Source of the DNA: Gnetum montanum
Lineage: Eukaryota > Streptophyta > Gnetopsida > Gnetales > Gnetaceae
Reading direction: 5' to 3'
DNA: 64,000 bases
Assembly: GCA_015680685.1 (NCBI GenBank)
Contig: MNCI01027262.1
Location: 1,160,289-1,224,288 of the forward strand
The notes below the pieces were generated by a model that ran no database searches, was not told the DNA's origin, and worked only from the letters and a program-made list of their open reading frames with translations. A program made the position numbers and the translations under genes. Positions 11,090-20,905 of this stretch are shown in pieces (position 1 is the first letter of the stretch; each line of letters begins with the position of its first letter).

Positions 11090-12500
11090 CTGCCAGGGCC
11101 TTCATCTACATCATTGCCCCCCACTTGGAAGGGTAATTCGACCCATGCGTTTGTGCTTTGAGGTTTGGCTTGTTGAGCCGATCCTCCTGCTAGATGGTTA
11201 GTGTAAACTGCAATAGGCACTTCATTCTCAGAAGTTATGATCTCTGAGCCCTATTCTACACTTACGTTATGGATTTCTTGTGTTGCTACTTCGTCACTGT
11301 GGATCACCACCTCTCTACCTAAGTAAGGCAAGTGGATCTCCTAGTGTATGGGTGAGGAGATAGCCCTAAGCTGTGCTAACCATGATCTTCCCAAGATTAG
11401 GTTAAACTTGGGCATTTCCTCGACCACAATGAATGTTGCATTTGTGGGGAACTGGTCCCTTGCTACAAAAACTATGTGAACTATGCCCTTCACCACGACC
11501 TGTGCCCCATTGAACAACCTCAGGCATGACGTCGTTGTGGGTTTGATCTGGTCAACCAAGCCCAACTTGTCCACAATGGAGAAGGGGATGACGTTCATAG
11601 CCGCATCGTCATTAACGTGTACCCTTCGTTGCAGAAGGTTAGTTGAGGTTGCTCTAGCTCTGCAGATGTGGAGGGAAGTAGGACCGAGTAGATCGGTCCC
11701 TCTTCCGATGGCATGTCTTCGTTGATTAGAGTCACTATCAACAAGCAGATCAGAGCTTTGTGGTGTGGGCTTGACATCATGATCAGGTCATACAAGCTCA
11801 ATGTGGCATTTTTTTTGTTTTAGAGCTTATTTAACCTGAGTGAGGGCATCCAAGAGGTCCTAGCTACCCTCTGTTCAATGATTTCCTCCTCTTCCATTCG
11901 TCTCAAAAGACAAATTTCCCAAGGAGGGGTGCATTCAAATCTGAGTCCAGACACTTTTTGGCAGGGTGGCATGGACCGTTTGGTTGTGTCAACATTTTTC
12001 TTTGGTGACAAAGGCACAGATGCAGGGGGCGAAGATGTAGGCTTGGGGGTTCCTTGGGTGGTACTTCCCTTTGACATCTCACCTGCTAAGTGAACTTCTC
12101 ACCTTTTAGGACAAGAAGGTTGTTCAACTATTTTGTGTGGGATAGGGGCTGTCAAAGGAATTGGCCCCCTGATGACAAATGGAGCTAAAGGTGTTAACAG
12201 GCAGAGCCGTGTGGCTCTGCTAACAAATGGCATAGAGGTGAATGCCCATGGAGGGACTCTCAGGACAAATGGCTGTTGCGAGCTTTGATCAGCCGCTCGT
12301 GGTGCTGGTGCACTACATTAAAGCACACGAACCATGAATGGCTGCTGGGGTGGCCTAGGATCACTGTCAATGTCGATAGCATTGATGATGTAACCAGCAT
12401 TGTTGGCATTGAGGGGGTCTATGTAGACTTGCATGAATTGGTTTTTAGGGCATATTGGGTTTCTTTCATCCAACACCAGTTTTCCCTTCATTAAACATAT
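11090..12500 (-). pseudogene. gag C-terminus and protease of element A
   Basis: The minus strand encodes a Tat-type pre-protease segment (SLYDLIMMSSPHHKAL, about 11,765-11,800; NEDMPSEEG, about 11,720), a frameshift, then the aspartic protease: NDDAAMNVIPFSIVDKLG (about 11,560-11,615) and the flap/C-terminal motif FNLILGRSWL (about 11,365-11,395). The usual D-(S/T/G)-(G/A) active site appears as DDAA. Coding sense continues weakly to about 11,090 (IHLPYLGREVV). To the right, 12,100-12,500 should be gag but I see no clear capsid or zinc-knuckle motif. The protease would cleave the Gag-Pol polyprotein; frameshifts and stops make this copy dead. Confidence 0.75.
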
Positions 12501-12517
12501 TATTGTCGGTTCTATGC

Positions 12518-12519
<2 letters not shown>

Positions 12520-12551
<32 letters not shown>

Positions 12552-12568
12552 ACCCCCCCCCCCCCCCC
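12520..12568. repeat. Poly-C tract (C32-A-C16) at a junction
   Basis: A 49-base C tract with a single A at 12,552 separates element A from duplicated block copy 1. The phrase CTTCATTAAACATA occurs on both sides (12,486-12,499 and 12,567-12,580). Homology to 40,683 onward starts immediately after the tract. Confidence 0.9.
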
Positions 12569-15127
12569 TTCATTAAACATACTAGGCTACTAACTATCTC
12601 CTCTCCTCTTCAAATGCTTTGGCCTTTTCATGGAGTTCATGATAATCAGTCAATCTTTTGGCTAGGTTTGCTGCTATATCCCTTTGCCCTTGGTAGCCAA
12701 CCTTCACTACTTCCAATTCAAAGTTTGCCACTTGGATTTCTATAAAGCATCTTTATGATTCATAAGCTCTTTTTCATACATAGTATATGTGGTCACTAGA
12801 TGTTCTAGCTCATTTTTGGGCCCACCTGCTATTAAAAGGACCAAGTTGGCATAACAAAGATTAACTAACCCCATGTACTCTTTTAGGTCCTCAATCTATA
12901 GGTCTTTATTTTTCACTTTCGCTTGGTGGATTAGGGCATAACTATCCAAAATAAATTACCAATTAGGATTCTATGTTGAAATAGTGTTGATTATGGCTTT
13001 TGCCATATGGATGTCTTTTTCGTTGATCTACTTGTACATGCCTACCTGATCACAGAAGTGTTGCTTAAGCCTTTCATTTTTTTTGCCTCATTTTGGCATG
13101 TGTTTATTTCAATAATTGATTTTTGATAGATGACACATACCTCCTTGATAGAAAGGATTCTATTTTCTCTTGTGAGGTGACTCATGTCTTGGTTGATCCT
13201 CATTAGTTGTTCCCTGAACTAGTGGATGCTCTCCTCTAAAAATTTTTTCTTCTTTTCTATAGTGGTCAACGTTATGTTATCAACAATAATTTATTTATTT
13301 TCTTATTGTACCTCAGTAATTACCTTAACATGTGCATACGTTTATGCTTTAGCTACTAAGGCATTCCATACCACTTTCTCTTTCTCAGTTGCCAACTATT
13401 TATTCTACTAGATCAAGTGATTTATCTACTCTATTCTAAACTATTCTATCTAGTCTAGTGTAATAAATTGAGTTTGATCCCTTTGTTTAGCTCTCATGAC
13501 AATGATCTCTTCTTGTAATCTCATAATTTTGTTTTCTACATGTTTTGCCCTTGTCTCTATCATGACCAGTTTTTCTTTGGTAGTGATGAACTCAAACTAT
13601 ACTACAATGACATCACTAGGGATGTCGAAAAATGTCATCATGACTTTCCCAATTTTTAGTAGTCTATTGATTACATGCTCATGATTAGTAGGAGTCATTG
13701 AGGCTTCGGCTAACATTTGAGCTTCTTTGGCTCTAATTAGATCCATCGGTGGTACAACAAGTATATTGAAAGACTCTTTAATGTGATTGGTGATCACCTT
13801 TGCTACTCTTGCTACATATTGATGCTACATTACCACTATTATGGCTCCTTATCTGATCTCTAACACCACTTAGAATGATGTAGCATTCCCATAGATCTAT
13901 TTTGACCATTACACCTCTCCTCCTGACTATAATCAGATCTGTCCACTTGTTGAATCTACTAAAACTATGAGCTGGACAACACTATTGAAAACTCTATAAA
14001 TATTGGCTTCCTCCATTGTTCCCTAGTTGATTTTTTTTTTTTTGCAATCTATTATAGCTGACTCGTTGATAATAAGTACTCTTGTCGCAACAATGGTGGA
14101 ACTTGCTATATTTTTTGTCCTTGTTGCTGCACTTGTTGTTGGCTACTAGGCCCTACTTATTGTTGTTGTTGCTCCTATTCTTGTTCGTGTTCCTCCTCCT
14201 CACCATGGTCTTTCCTTGGTAGTACCAGTTTGAGCAACTTAACATATGAACAATTTTGGGCCCTCCTGGGAACGTCATTGGTGTGTCCTAGGATTTTGGC
14301 TCACTTGCACAACTTCCTGATAAGGCAAGGGAATGGATGTATTGGTTTCCCTACCTTCTTCTTTGGAAACCACCTTTAGATTCCCATAAAATAGAGTTGT
14401 GCAAGGTTGGCATTATGTTTTCCCATCAAGATTTCACTTCCTCTAGCTGCATAAGTGGATAGTCAATTGAGTCCTTTTTTTGAGAACATGTTATAAGTGC
14501 CAATTTTGAAGTATATTCTTTCTTTTAGAATTAGTTCATTATAGCTCTTATCTTCTTTGCTATAAGCTCATTTCAGCCATACTTTTCTAGTTTTAGGGTT
14601 AGATCAAGTGAATAGATGTGCTACCCTTGCCCCTTCATTGGGTATATTTAGATCTTCTGCAATTGCCTTGATTGAGAAAGAAACTAAGATTCCTCCAATG
14701 TTGACTATAGTTCCCTCTTCCTTGTTGTGCCAAAACTAATAAGTCTCTCCAAGGTACCATTTGTCATTCTATGACATTGTTGGCCATAGCAATAACACTT
14801 GCAATTGTGTCCTTACCCCTTCAAGAAAAAATTTCACTAATGGACTAAAGTTCATCTCCACAATGACTATGGTTAGGATGAATCTTTCTTGGATGGCTTG
14901 GAGGCAGTCTTGTGGAAACATGAGGCATTGTGTTGGCACTTGTGGTTCTTCTACCTCTCTTGGGCCTATTGTTCCATAGTAGGAGTTTCTTGATGAATGT
15001 TAAATTACTAGGCCTCTTACTCCTCGTGTTCTAATTCTTGTCCTTTAGTTTGGCCTCTACCTTGGCCTCTTGGTCGTTTGCTTGCTCCTTGTGAGGGTTC
15101 TCCTTGTGCCCATCTCTTTGGAGCCAT
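12569..15127 (-). pseudogene. Extra ORF of the non-autonomous Athila-like family, copy 1
   Basis: The minus-strand ATG at 15,127-15,125 begins MAPK-like sequence (ATGGCTCCAAAGAG). Then come a Lys/Arg/Gln-rich N-terminus, a conserved central domain, an E/Q-rich low-complexity stretch (about 14,140-14,215) and a long Glu/Lys/Ile-rich probable coiled coil (about 12,900-13,600), including TNHIKESFNILVV at about 13,755-13,797. The central domain matches the copy at 41,959-42,294, whose motifs FFPEVVRTQLQVL and NIGGILVSLSIKAIIEALNI resemble in layout the plant transposon-protein domain found beside Athila-type elements (inference). The C-terminal 230 bp are missing because the block is cut at 12,569. 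Many stops. It sits between retroelement 3' sequence and the 3' LTR, the env position, but I see no clear membrane segment. Confidence 0.6.
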
Positions 15128-15689
15128 TTGCAATCATTAAAGAATTACGAATCATTAGCATGTGTTCTCTAATTTTTATAACTTCCTTCTTTTATCATAC
15201 TTTTAGTTAGATCAAATTCATAGTTACTAGGATTGCAAAGTTAGAATTTTTTTTCAAACAGTTACCCCATAAGTATTAATTCCATTATAATTCCTCATAA
15301 TTGTTCATTTTGTCCTTATATATGGCTCATATTAATGGTTATGATTCCTTAAAAACATTATTTGGGTGTTCAGGCATTAATATGTTGGATAATTTCTACA
15401 AAATTTTAACTTTCTCTTAATACTTACCCTTAAAATACCTTCTAAGCATTAGAATGTTTTGAAAAATTAGCTCAAATTTTCCTCACTAGTACCCACCCCC
15501 CACCCACCCTCCATGACTAAGATGAGCACTTCATGATCAAATAGGTTTAAAAAGCATGAAAATTGGAGTGATAATGATCAAGTTAGGGCTTGGGAAACCT
15601 TGGAGGCTAGAGCTTAGATTAGAGAAGAAAATTTGAAAAACTATCCCTTGTGTGTAATGAAAAATGATGAAATTTTTTTCCAAGTGTTT

Positions 15690-15800
15690 ACCTATATATA
15701 GATTTTGTGGGACCCAATATTGAGGACCTAACATCAAGGATCTAATATTGGTGCAAACCCAATATCGATGACCTGATATCGAAGCCCTATAAATTTTACT
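15690..15800 (-). promoter_or_regulatory. LTR-like internal promoter upstream of the extra ORF, copy 1
   Basis: On the minus strand the words GATATC, CAATATC and CAATATT cluster (15,715-15,785), followed by the TATA sequence TATATATAGG (15,700-15,691). The extra ORF starts 565 bp downstream at 15,127. The arrangement copies that of the LTR U3 regions here, yet the sequence after the TATA box is not LTR R/U5. The same structure is kept in copy 2 (43,034-43,110). Confidence 0.5.
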
Positions 15801-15829
15801 TTTCATGAGGGTCTAATGGGAAAATTTGA

Positions 15830-17400
15830 TTCTATTGAATTTCTGAAAGGTTTTGAGGTTTCTCAAAGGGTTTCAATTGTAGGAATATGCATAAATTTTG
15901 TCAAAAATTTATCATTGTAACTTCATAGAGAAGGAATCTCGGGCTACGAAAGTTCATCAGACACATAAGAAGGGTAATGAATTCATATTTTTAGAACAGA
16001 TAGTGTGAATGAATTGGAAGTCTTTATTGATGTTTGGAAGGTTAAAGATGGTGTGGAATTGCTTGGTAGGTATAAGATACAATAGTTATATAAGTTTGTG
16101 CTTCCCAAATCAGGCTCTAGCCCTTAATGTACTTGTATAACCATGCCTAAAAGTGTCCTTTGAAACTTAAGGAGTTGAATGTAACATATACTTATTTAGC
16201 AAAAACACACATGTTAGTATCACTAAATTGGAAAAATAACACTATGTTACACAAAACCACAAGTTATGACTATTCGAATAGTAAGATGAGATGGACGTAG
16301 AAGGGATTTCAGAAATCAAGACATGAGGTATCTTACCATAGGCATAATGAATTCTTGTGTTTTATTAGTGGTTAAACTAATCACTAGCCTTTTTGTCCAA
16401 GATTCAAACCAATTCTAGACCAAATTCCAATGACATTACATTGTTTCATCTCTTGGAATTACAATCATAAAACTATCAATGTTGTAAGGAATATTGTGAC
16501 TTGGCATATTGTCCAAGGGAGAATTTTTATTTATAGCACTTTATTTTATTTTTAGATTTTTGAGAAGCCACCTACATTCAAGCATGGATAACATGTCTTT
16601 CCAATGGGACCCCTAGAAATTTATTCTGTGCTCTTTTACTTTTATCTGTGTCAACCATTTAAGGTAGCACTTATTTTACTCTTACTCCCATTTTTTTTAA
16701 GATCTACAAGGATATAGTAGAACCTTAGTAATATGATGGAACTCACAACAGTAATCCAAAAGAATCCACAAGTCCCCTTGATGTCACACCTTTTACATTC
16801 CCTCTTGGATCTTCACATTTTCAGTCCAAGCATAATGATTACAAGTTTACATAAAGAATATCATTATGCCCATGGTAAGAACCTCTTATTAATGGAATGG
16901 ATGGATGGATGATGTGGGCACACGATTCAAGTAATCAATTCCTTAGGACTTGATAACATAGAGAAATCTTCACCTTATTGGACTACATCTTGCCTTTATT
17001 TGTAATGTGTCTTATTAATGATCAAAAATTATGTACAAAAGGTTTGAAAAAAAAGTATAAAAGAAATGAAAAAGATAGCGTGAATTATGAAAAGGTATAA
17101 AGAATGAAAATTATTAAAGAATGGAAAGAATTGTATCAAAGAATTAGCAAAAATAAAAAGACTTGTAAAAAAATGGATAATCATTTATTAATTCCCAAAT
17201 CAAGATAAGGCATCTTCCCCACAACTAAACTCATGGGTGAGTGTTCAAAAGATGCTCCCTAGATCTCCTGGATCATACACTCTAAGTGATTCATGTACCA
17301 TCTTTATTGATTTTACTTTTTGGTTATTGTCCTAAGTGATCTTGATGGTAGTTGAGTTTTGATCATCTAAATCCTTGTTTTCTTTTTCTTTTGGTGTTTG
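15830..17400 (-). other. Conserved non-coding region of Athila-like elements, copy 1
   Basis: No ORF of note. The minus strand matches 43,200-44,690 and 60,500-61,680, and more weakly the integrase-to-LTR interval of elements B (33,900-34,760) and C (52,250-53,030). Shared phrases include GAAAGACATGTTACCCATGC and GGACCCACTTGCAT on the elements' sense strand. It therefore derives from sequence downstream of integrase, although here it follows directly on gag/protease. A run of (GGAT) units lies at 16,895. Confidence 0.6.
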
Positions 17401-17639
17401 ATTATGAGTTATTAATTGCATGTTTAGATCCTTAGTTGGAGTCATCTTCTTAGATTGGGAATTAGTAAGTGGTTTAGATGTTTCCATGCATGTTTTAGAT
17501 TATTGTTGGTTCTTAGTTAGTGGCCACAAGGTGTATTCTGGTTTAGTGGCCCCTGCTCTTTCTTGTGTGCACATTTATTATTCACACTTGTTGTGGACTG
17601 GTGTGATGACTATGTTAACATTCTAAAGTGTCAATCCAC

Positions 17640-18770
17640 AATTGCACCCTTTATTTTCAATAATGATGCATGGTATTTGCTACGTGTGTATGGCCCTGTG
17701 CATATCTTCCTTAGAGATTTCAATAGATAAATCTCTCATATTTAACTTAGCATTGATTGTGCTAAGCCATGCTCTCTCCATGATAATTGAAAATTCCTTG
17801 TCATCGTTCTTCACTTTGATTACCAGAAAATATGCTGGATAGGACCATCCACAAACAATGGTCACTACATTTTCTATCTGTCCCAAAGGATTGGTGACAG
17901 ATTGATCTACAAGCTTCAACCTAATATTGCACTCTTCAAAGGTGGTAGGTTCCATGTTTGGTATACTTCATAAGAGATCAAATTTACCCTGGAACTTGAG
18001 CCTAATAGATCTTTGCATGGTAGATTTCCAGCTAATTGTAAATTATTCAAAAAGATCAATTCTCTTCTATGGGAGTGGTCCTGGCTTGATCTATTCTGTG
18101 ACTATTTTTATGTGCATTACAGTTTGAATGCTAGTATTTGAAGATGATGGAAATTTGTTTTTGGTAAGAAAATCTATTGTAGGAGAAGTTAGTCTCAATG
18201 AAGTCCTAATTTTACCAACCTTTTTTGAACTTGTCCTAAAGAAAAGATGTCTCTTCATTTGGCCCTTAGTGTCACTAGTAAGATCCTCTATTTGTATGTT
18301 TATTGCCCTTGCAACTTTCCTTTGTTGTGGTTGTGATGGTTGTGATGGAAGCTCCCCTTACATGGTAGGTGGTAGCATTGGTGGTAAAGGATTAGTTGGA
18401 TGTTGGCTTGGAGAATTAGCGGTTGGTGGATGCATGTGCGAGTTCGGATTTGTTCTTGGCAACATTGGTCTATGGTATTTATGTGGATAATATTGTGGAT
18501 TCTAAACAACTGCATTGGCTAGGGAGATTGGACGTTGGACATAGTATCCATAAAGGTCAAGTTGCATATATGAATACTGTTGGCATGGCGATGGCATGGA
18601 CCACAATTGGGGTTGTTGCCACTATTAATGATATTGCGCTTGTGGCTAAGGTAATGCTCTAGTAGGATAATACATTGGTTGAAAGTTTTGTCGGTAGTTA
18701 CCTTGAGAATGGGTGATTTGGAAGATGGTAAAGAGCAATATTTATTCAAAGAAAGTTTGCAACAATGCAA
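17640..18770 (-). pseudogene. gag C-terminus and protease remnant, copy 1
   Basis: On the minus strand a Pro/Tyr/His-rich gag tail (18,300-18,700) leads to a KRHLFFR-like motif (about 18,250), then the protease: QLAGNLPCKDLL (about 18,020-18,055), the active-site region GSSSRVNLIS and the C-terminal half GQIENVVTIVCGWSYPAYF (17,680-17,955) with IIMERAWLSTI. Element C at the same position reads LLDSGSGVNLIS, so the catalytic Asp has become Gly here. RT, RNase H and integrase are absent: the sequence passes directly into the non-coding region at 17,400. The site GTTAT at 17,408-17,412 is the empty counterpart of the element C insertion. Confidence 0.8.
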
Positions 18771-18779
18771 GTTTAACAA

Positions 18780-20001
18780 TGTAAGTTTAAATTCAAAATG
18801 AATGCTAGTTTAATGATAAAACTCTAGATTTGGTAACTCTAATTTATGAATTTGATTCTAGTAAGTAATATTGAGTTAAAAAATATTTAAGGTTCTAAAC
18901 CGCATGACTCATCTACTCACTCACAAATGATACAATTTTTCCATTGCAACATTGTAACTACATTGTAACTATTTGAATGGGTGATGATATGAAATAAACA
19001 CATGCAAGTCATTTTCAATAGCTTTTAACCTGCATAATTGACCAGCGTGATTCTCTTAAGGAAAATTAAATATTGTCCTCCACTTTTAATTTTAAAATAA
19101 ACTATTGAACCCAAGAATTTGCACGCTGATGCTGGTGGAACTTTACCTTCCCTTTTCTGAGAAAGCGTGGGATAGTTGGGATTGGACGCCTGGGAGGTGA
19201 AATTCCAAAAGAAACAAAATGCTCCAACATATCGTGAAACAGACCTTACCTTTACTTTTCCAAGCAAGGTGTCGGACTTCAAGGAGAATTACTAGAGAAA
19301 CGAAAAGCTCTAACGCATCTCTGAAACGTAAAAAATTTGCTAACATATACTTGAAATGTAAATAACTCATCTAAACAACCAATTTGCTGTGCATAAATGA
19401 CTAGCAAACGGCAGCCACCAACCCATCGATTCACCTGACATATTCCGGAGAGGCAGTGCCCAATAAACATGTCTATGCCAACCACGTACCCAAAAAGCCA
19501 AACACGCACAGCGCCATCGATGACTATGTAAAAAAATATTAATACTATATTGTATTTCACAATTCAACATATTATTCCCTGCATAGCCTTCGGTGAATAT
19601 ATAAACTTTTATTGATGTAGACAATAGTGACATCATTTCCTGCTTTTAACCAGACTTAACCATGGTTCATAATCCGATACTCTGTCCTTCATTTTGTTAC
19701 CTGTAAATGATCAGCCACAATTCTTACTGTGGAGAGGTATTGATCAGTCTGTCACACAGAAAAGAGACTCCACGAGCCCACTTACGCAAAATAAAAGAAA
19801 CAAAAACGGAAAAACCTCTGAAATGAGAGGTTTTTGGCGGGCCCCTGGGCACGCTGAGTACAGCAAAACACTCTCAACTACTACTGCACAGCTGAATTTT
19901 ACCCCGCATATTCATTCTGCTTCCACCGACTATACCACAGTAGCCACTCCTCACTTCAAAACCCAGGCCCAGGAGACGACGAAGCTTGCAGAAAAGCAAA
20001 A
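18780..20001 (+). other. Upstream region of dirigent pseudogene 1
   Basis: Non-coding and largely matched by 55,930-57,005. Copy 2 lacks about 228 bp present here (19,714-19,942), apparently deleted between two CCACA repeats, and it has an extra 47 bp near 56,318. I see no convincing TATA box; frames here with start codons are not conserved between the copies. Confidence 0.6.
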
Positions 20002-20536
20002 ATGGCGACCAATGCCAAGATCCCATTTCTTGTGCTGCTGCTATTGGTTTTGATGTTCTTCTGCGTGGCCTCAGCGGCAGCTAAGGCCAAAACGAGGAAG
20101 GAGAAGGTGAGCCGGCTTAGATTCTATTTCCACGACACTGTTATGGGAAAAAACAGGTCGGTGGTTATAGCCGTGGCTCCGGCAAAGGGCTTTCTGAACA
20201 GCTTCGGCTTAATCTGCGTGATCGACGATCCGCTCACACTGGGGCCGACTATGGATTCTCCGCAGGTGGGAAGTGCCCAGGGAATTTACTCTTCTACTTC
20301 TTCCACTGTTCAGAGTGGCTTCAGGCTGCTCATGGCCATGAATTTGGTGTTCTTATAACGGCAGCACTCTGGCTCTGCTCGGCAGCAACGCTGTTTTGAG
20401 TAAGGTGAGGGAGATGCCCATCGTTGGTGGAACTGGGCCTTTTCGCTTTGCTCGAGGATATGCTCAGCTTCGAACCCGCAACTTCAAGGACAGCAATGCT
20501 GTTGTCCGCTACGATGTCACTGTAATGCATTTTTAG
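20002..20536 (+). pseudogene. Dirigent-like protein, pseudogene 1
   Basis: Dirigent proteins are secreted, apoplastic proteins that steer stereoselective coupling of phenoxy radicals in lignan and related synthesis. From the ATG at 20,002: a signal peptide (hydrophobic core FLVLLLLVLMFFCVA, residues 9-23), then the family motifs LRFYFHDTVMGKN (about 39-51), IDDPLTLGPTMDSPQVGSAQG (about 74-94, shown here as IDDPLTLGP then SPQVGSAQG) and MAMNLVF (about 111-117). After LVF, 11 bases found in copy 2 (around AACAGTGGCAA) are missing, which shifts the frame into TAA at 20,356. In the shifted frame the rest is still readable: [30 protein letters not shown] and YDVTVMHF with TAG at 20,534. The length without the deletion, about 180 residues, is normal for the family. 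Start chosen because it matches copy 2. Confidence 0.88.
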
Positions 20537-20905
20537 AGCTGCTTTTCTCTGAGGCTTATTTGGAACAGAATTGCTTGCTGACTCTTAATTGTTAGATGCG
20601 GATTTTAAAAAGGTATATGTAATGGGGTTCTGAAACTCCTTTTTCAATCTTATAGATCTAATAGGATGTCAGTGGAAGTAAGTAAGATGTCGATTTCAGT
20701 TTGCATTGCTGATGAAATATGCTCTAAGTTGCGTTAAGGCGGTCGCCATTGACGCAAATCGGAGAGATTATGTAAGTGTGAGAAGTTTTACAGTAATGTA
20801 ACTGTTTTCTTCGCTGTTCTCTGCTCGCACTGAAAGTTTTGTTCAGTTTCAGTGATTTTTCTGAAATGTTTCAGTATTTAGCTGTAACTTATATTTTCTT
20901 ACCCA

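Larger units (their letters stand above)
1..12519 (-). mobile_element. Element A: Tat/Ogre-lineage Ty3/gypsy retrotransposon, decayed
   Basis: Read on the minus strand the order is gag end, aspartic protease, (6-kb interval), RT, RNase H, second RNase H, integrase, 3' untranslated region. The second RNase H between the RT-linked RNase H and the integrase is the hallmark of the Tat lineage, which includes Ogre. Neither LTR is recognisable: the 3' LTR would lie left of the window and the 5' end is cut at a poly-C tract. All reading frames carry stops. The interval between protease and RT, where Ogre elements have an intron, is occupied by a plus-strand multi-exon unit and tandem repeats. Lineage assignment is firm; element boundaries are not. 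Confidence 0.8.
12569..20905. repeat. Duplicated block, copy 1
   Basis: This stretch matches 40,683-57,810 collinearly and in the same orientation once element C is removed from the latter. Shared content: extra coiled-coil ORF, internal promoter, conserved retroelement 3' region, gag/protease remnant (all minus strand), then a dirigent gene with its upstream and downstream sequence (plus strand). The copies differ by many substitutions and by indels, so the duplication is not recent. Homology ends near GCTGTAACTTA at 20,896 and 57,802. Confidence 0.85.

Noticed and set aside
12455-12745. Proline-rich plus-strand frame across the poly-C tract
   Set aside because: The prolines come only from the poly-C run; flanks belong to two unrelated sequences.
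19694-20053. 119-codon frame overlapping the start of dirigent pseudogene 1
   Set aside because: Different frame from the dirigent protein and mostly absent from copy 2, where 228 bp are deleted.
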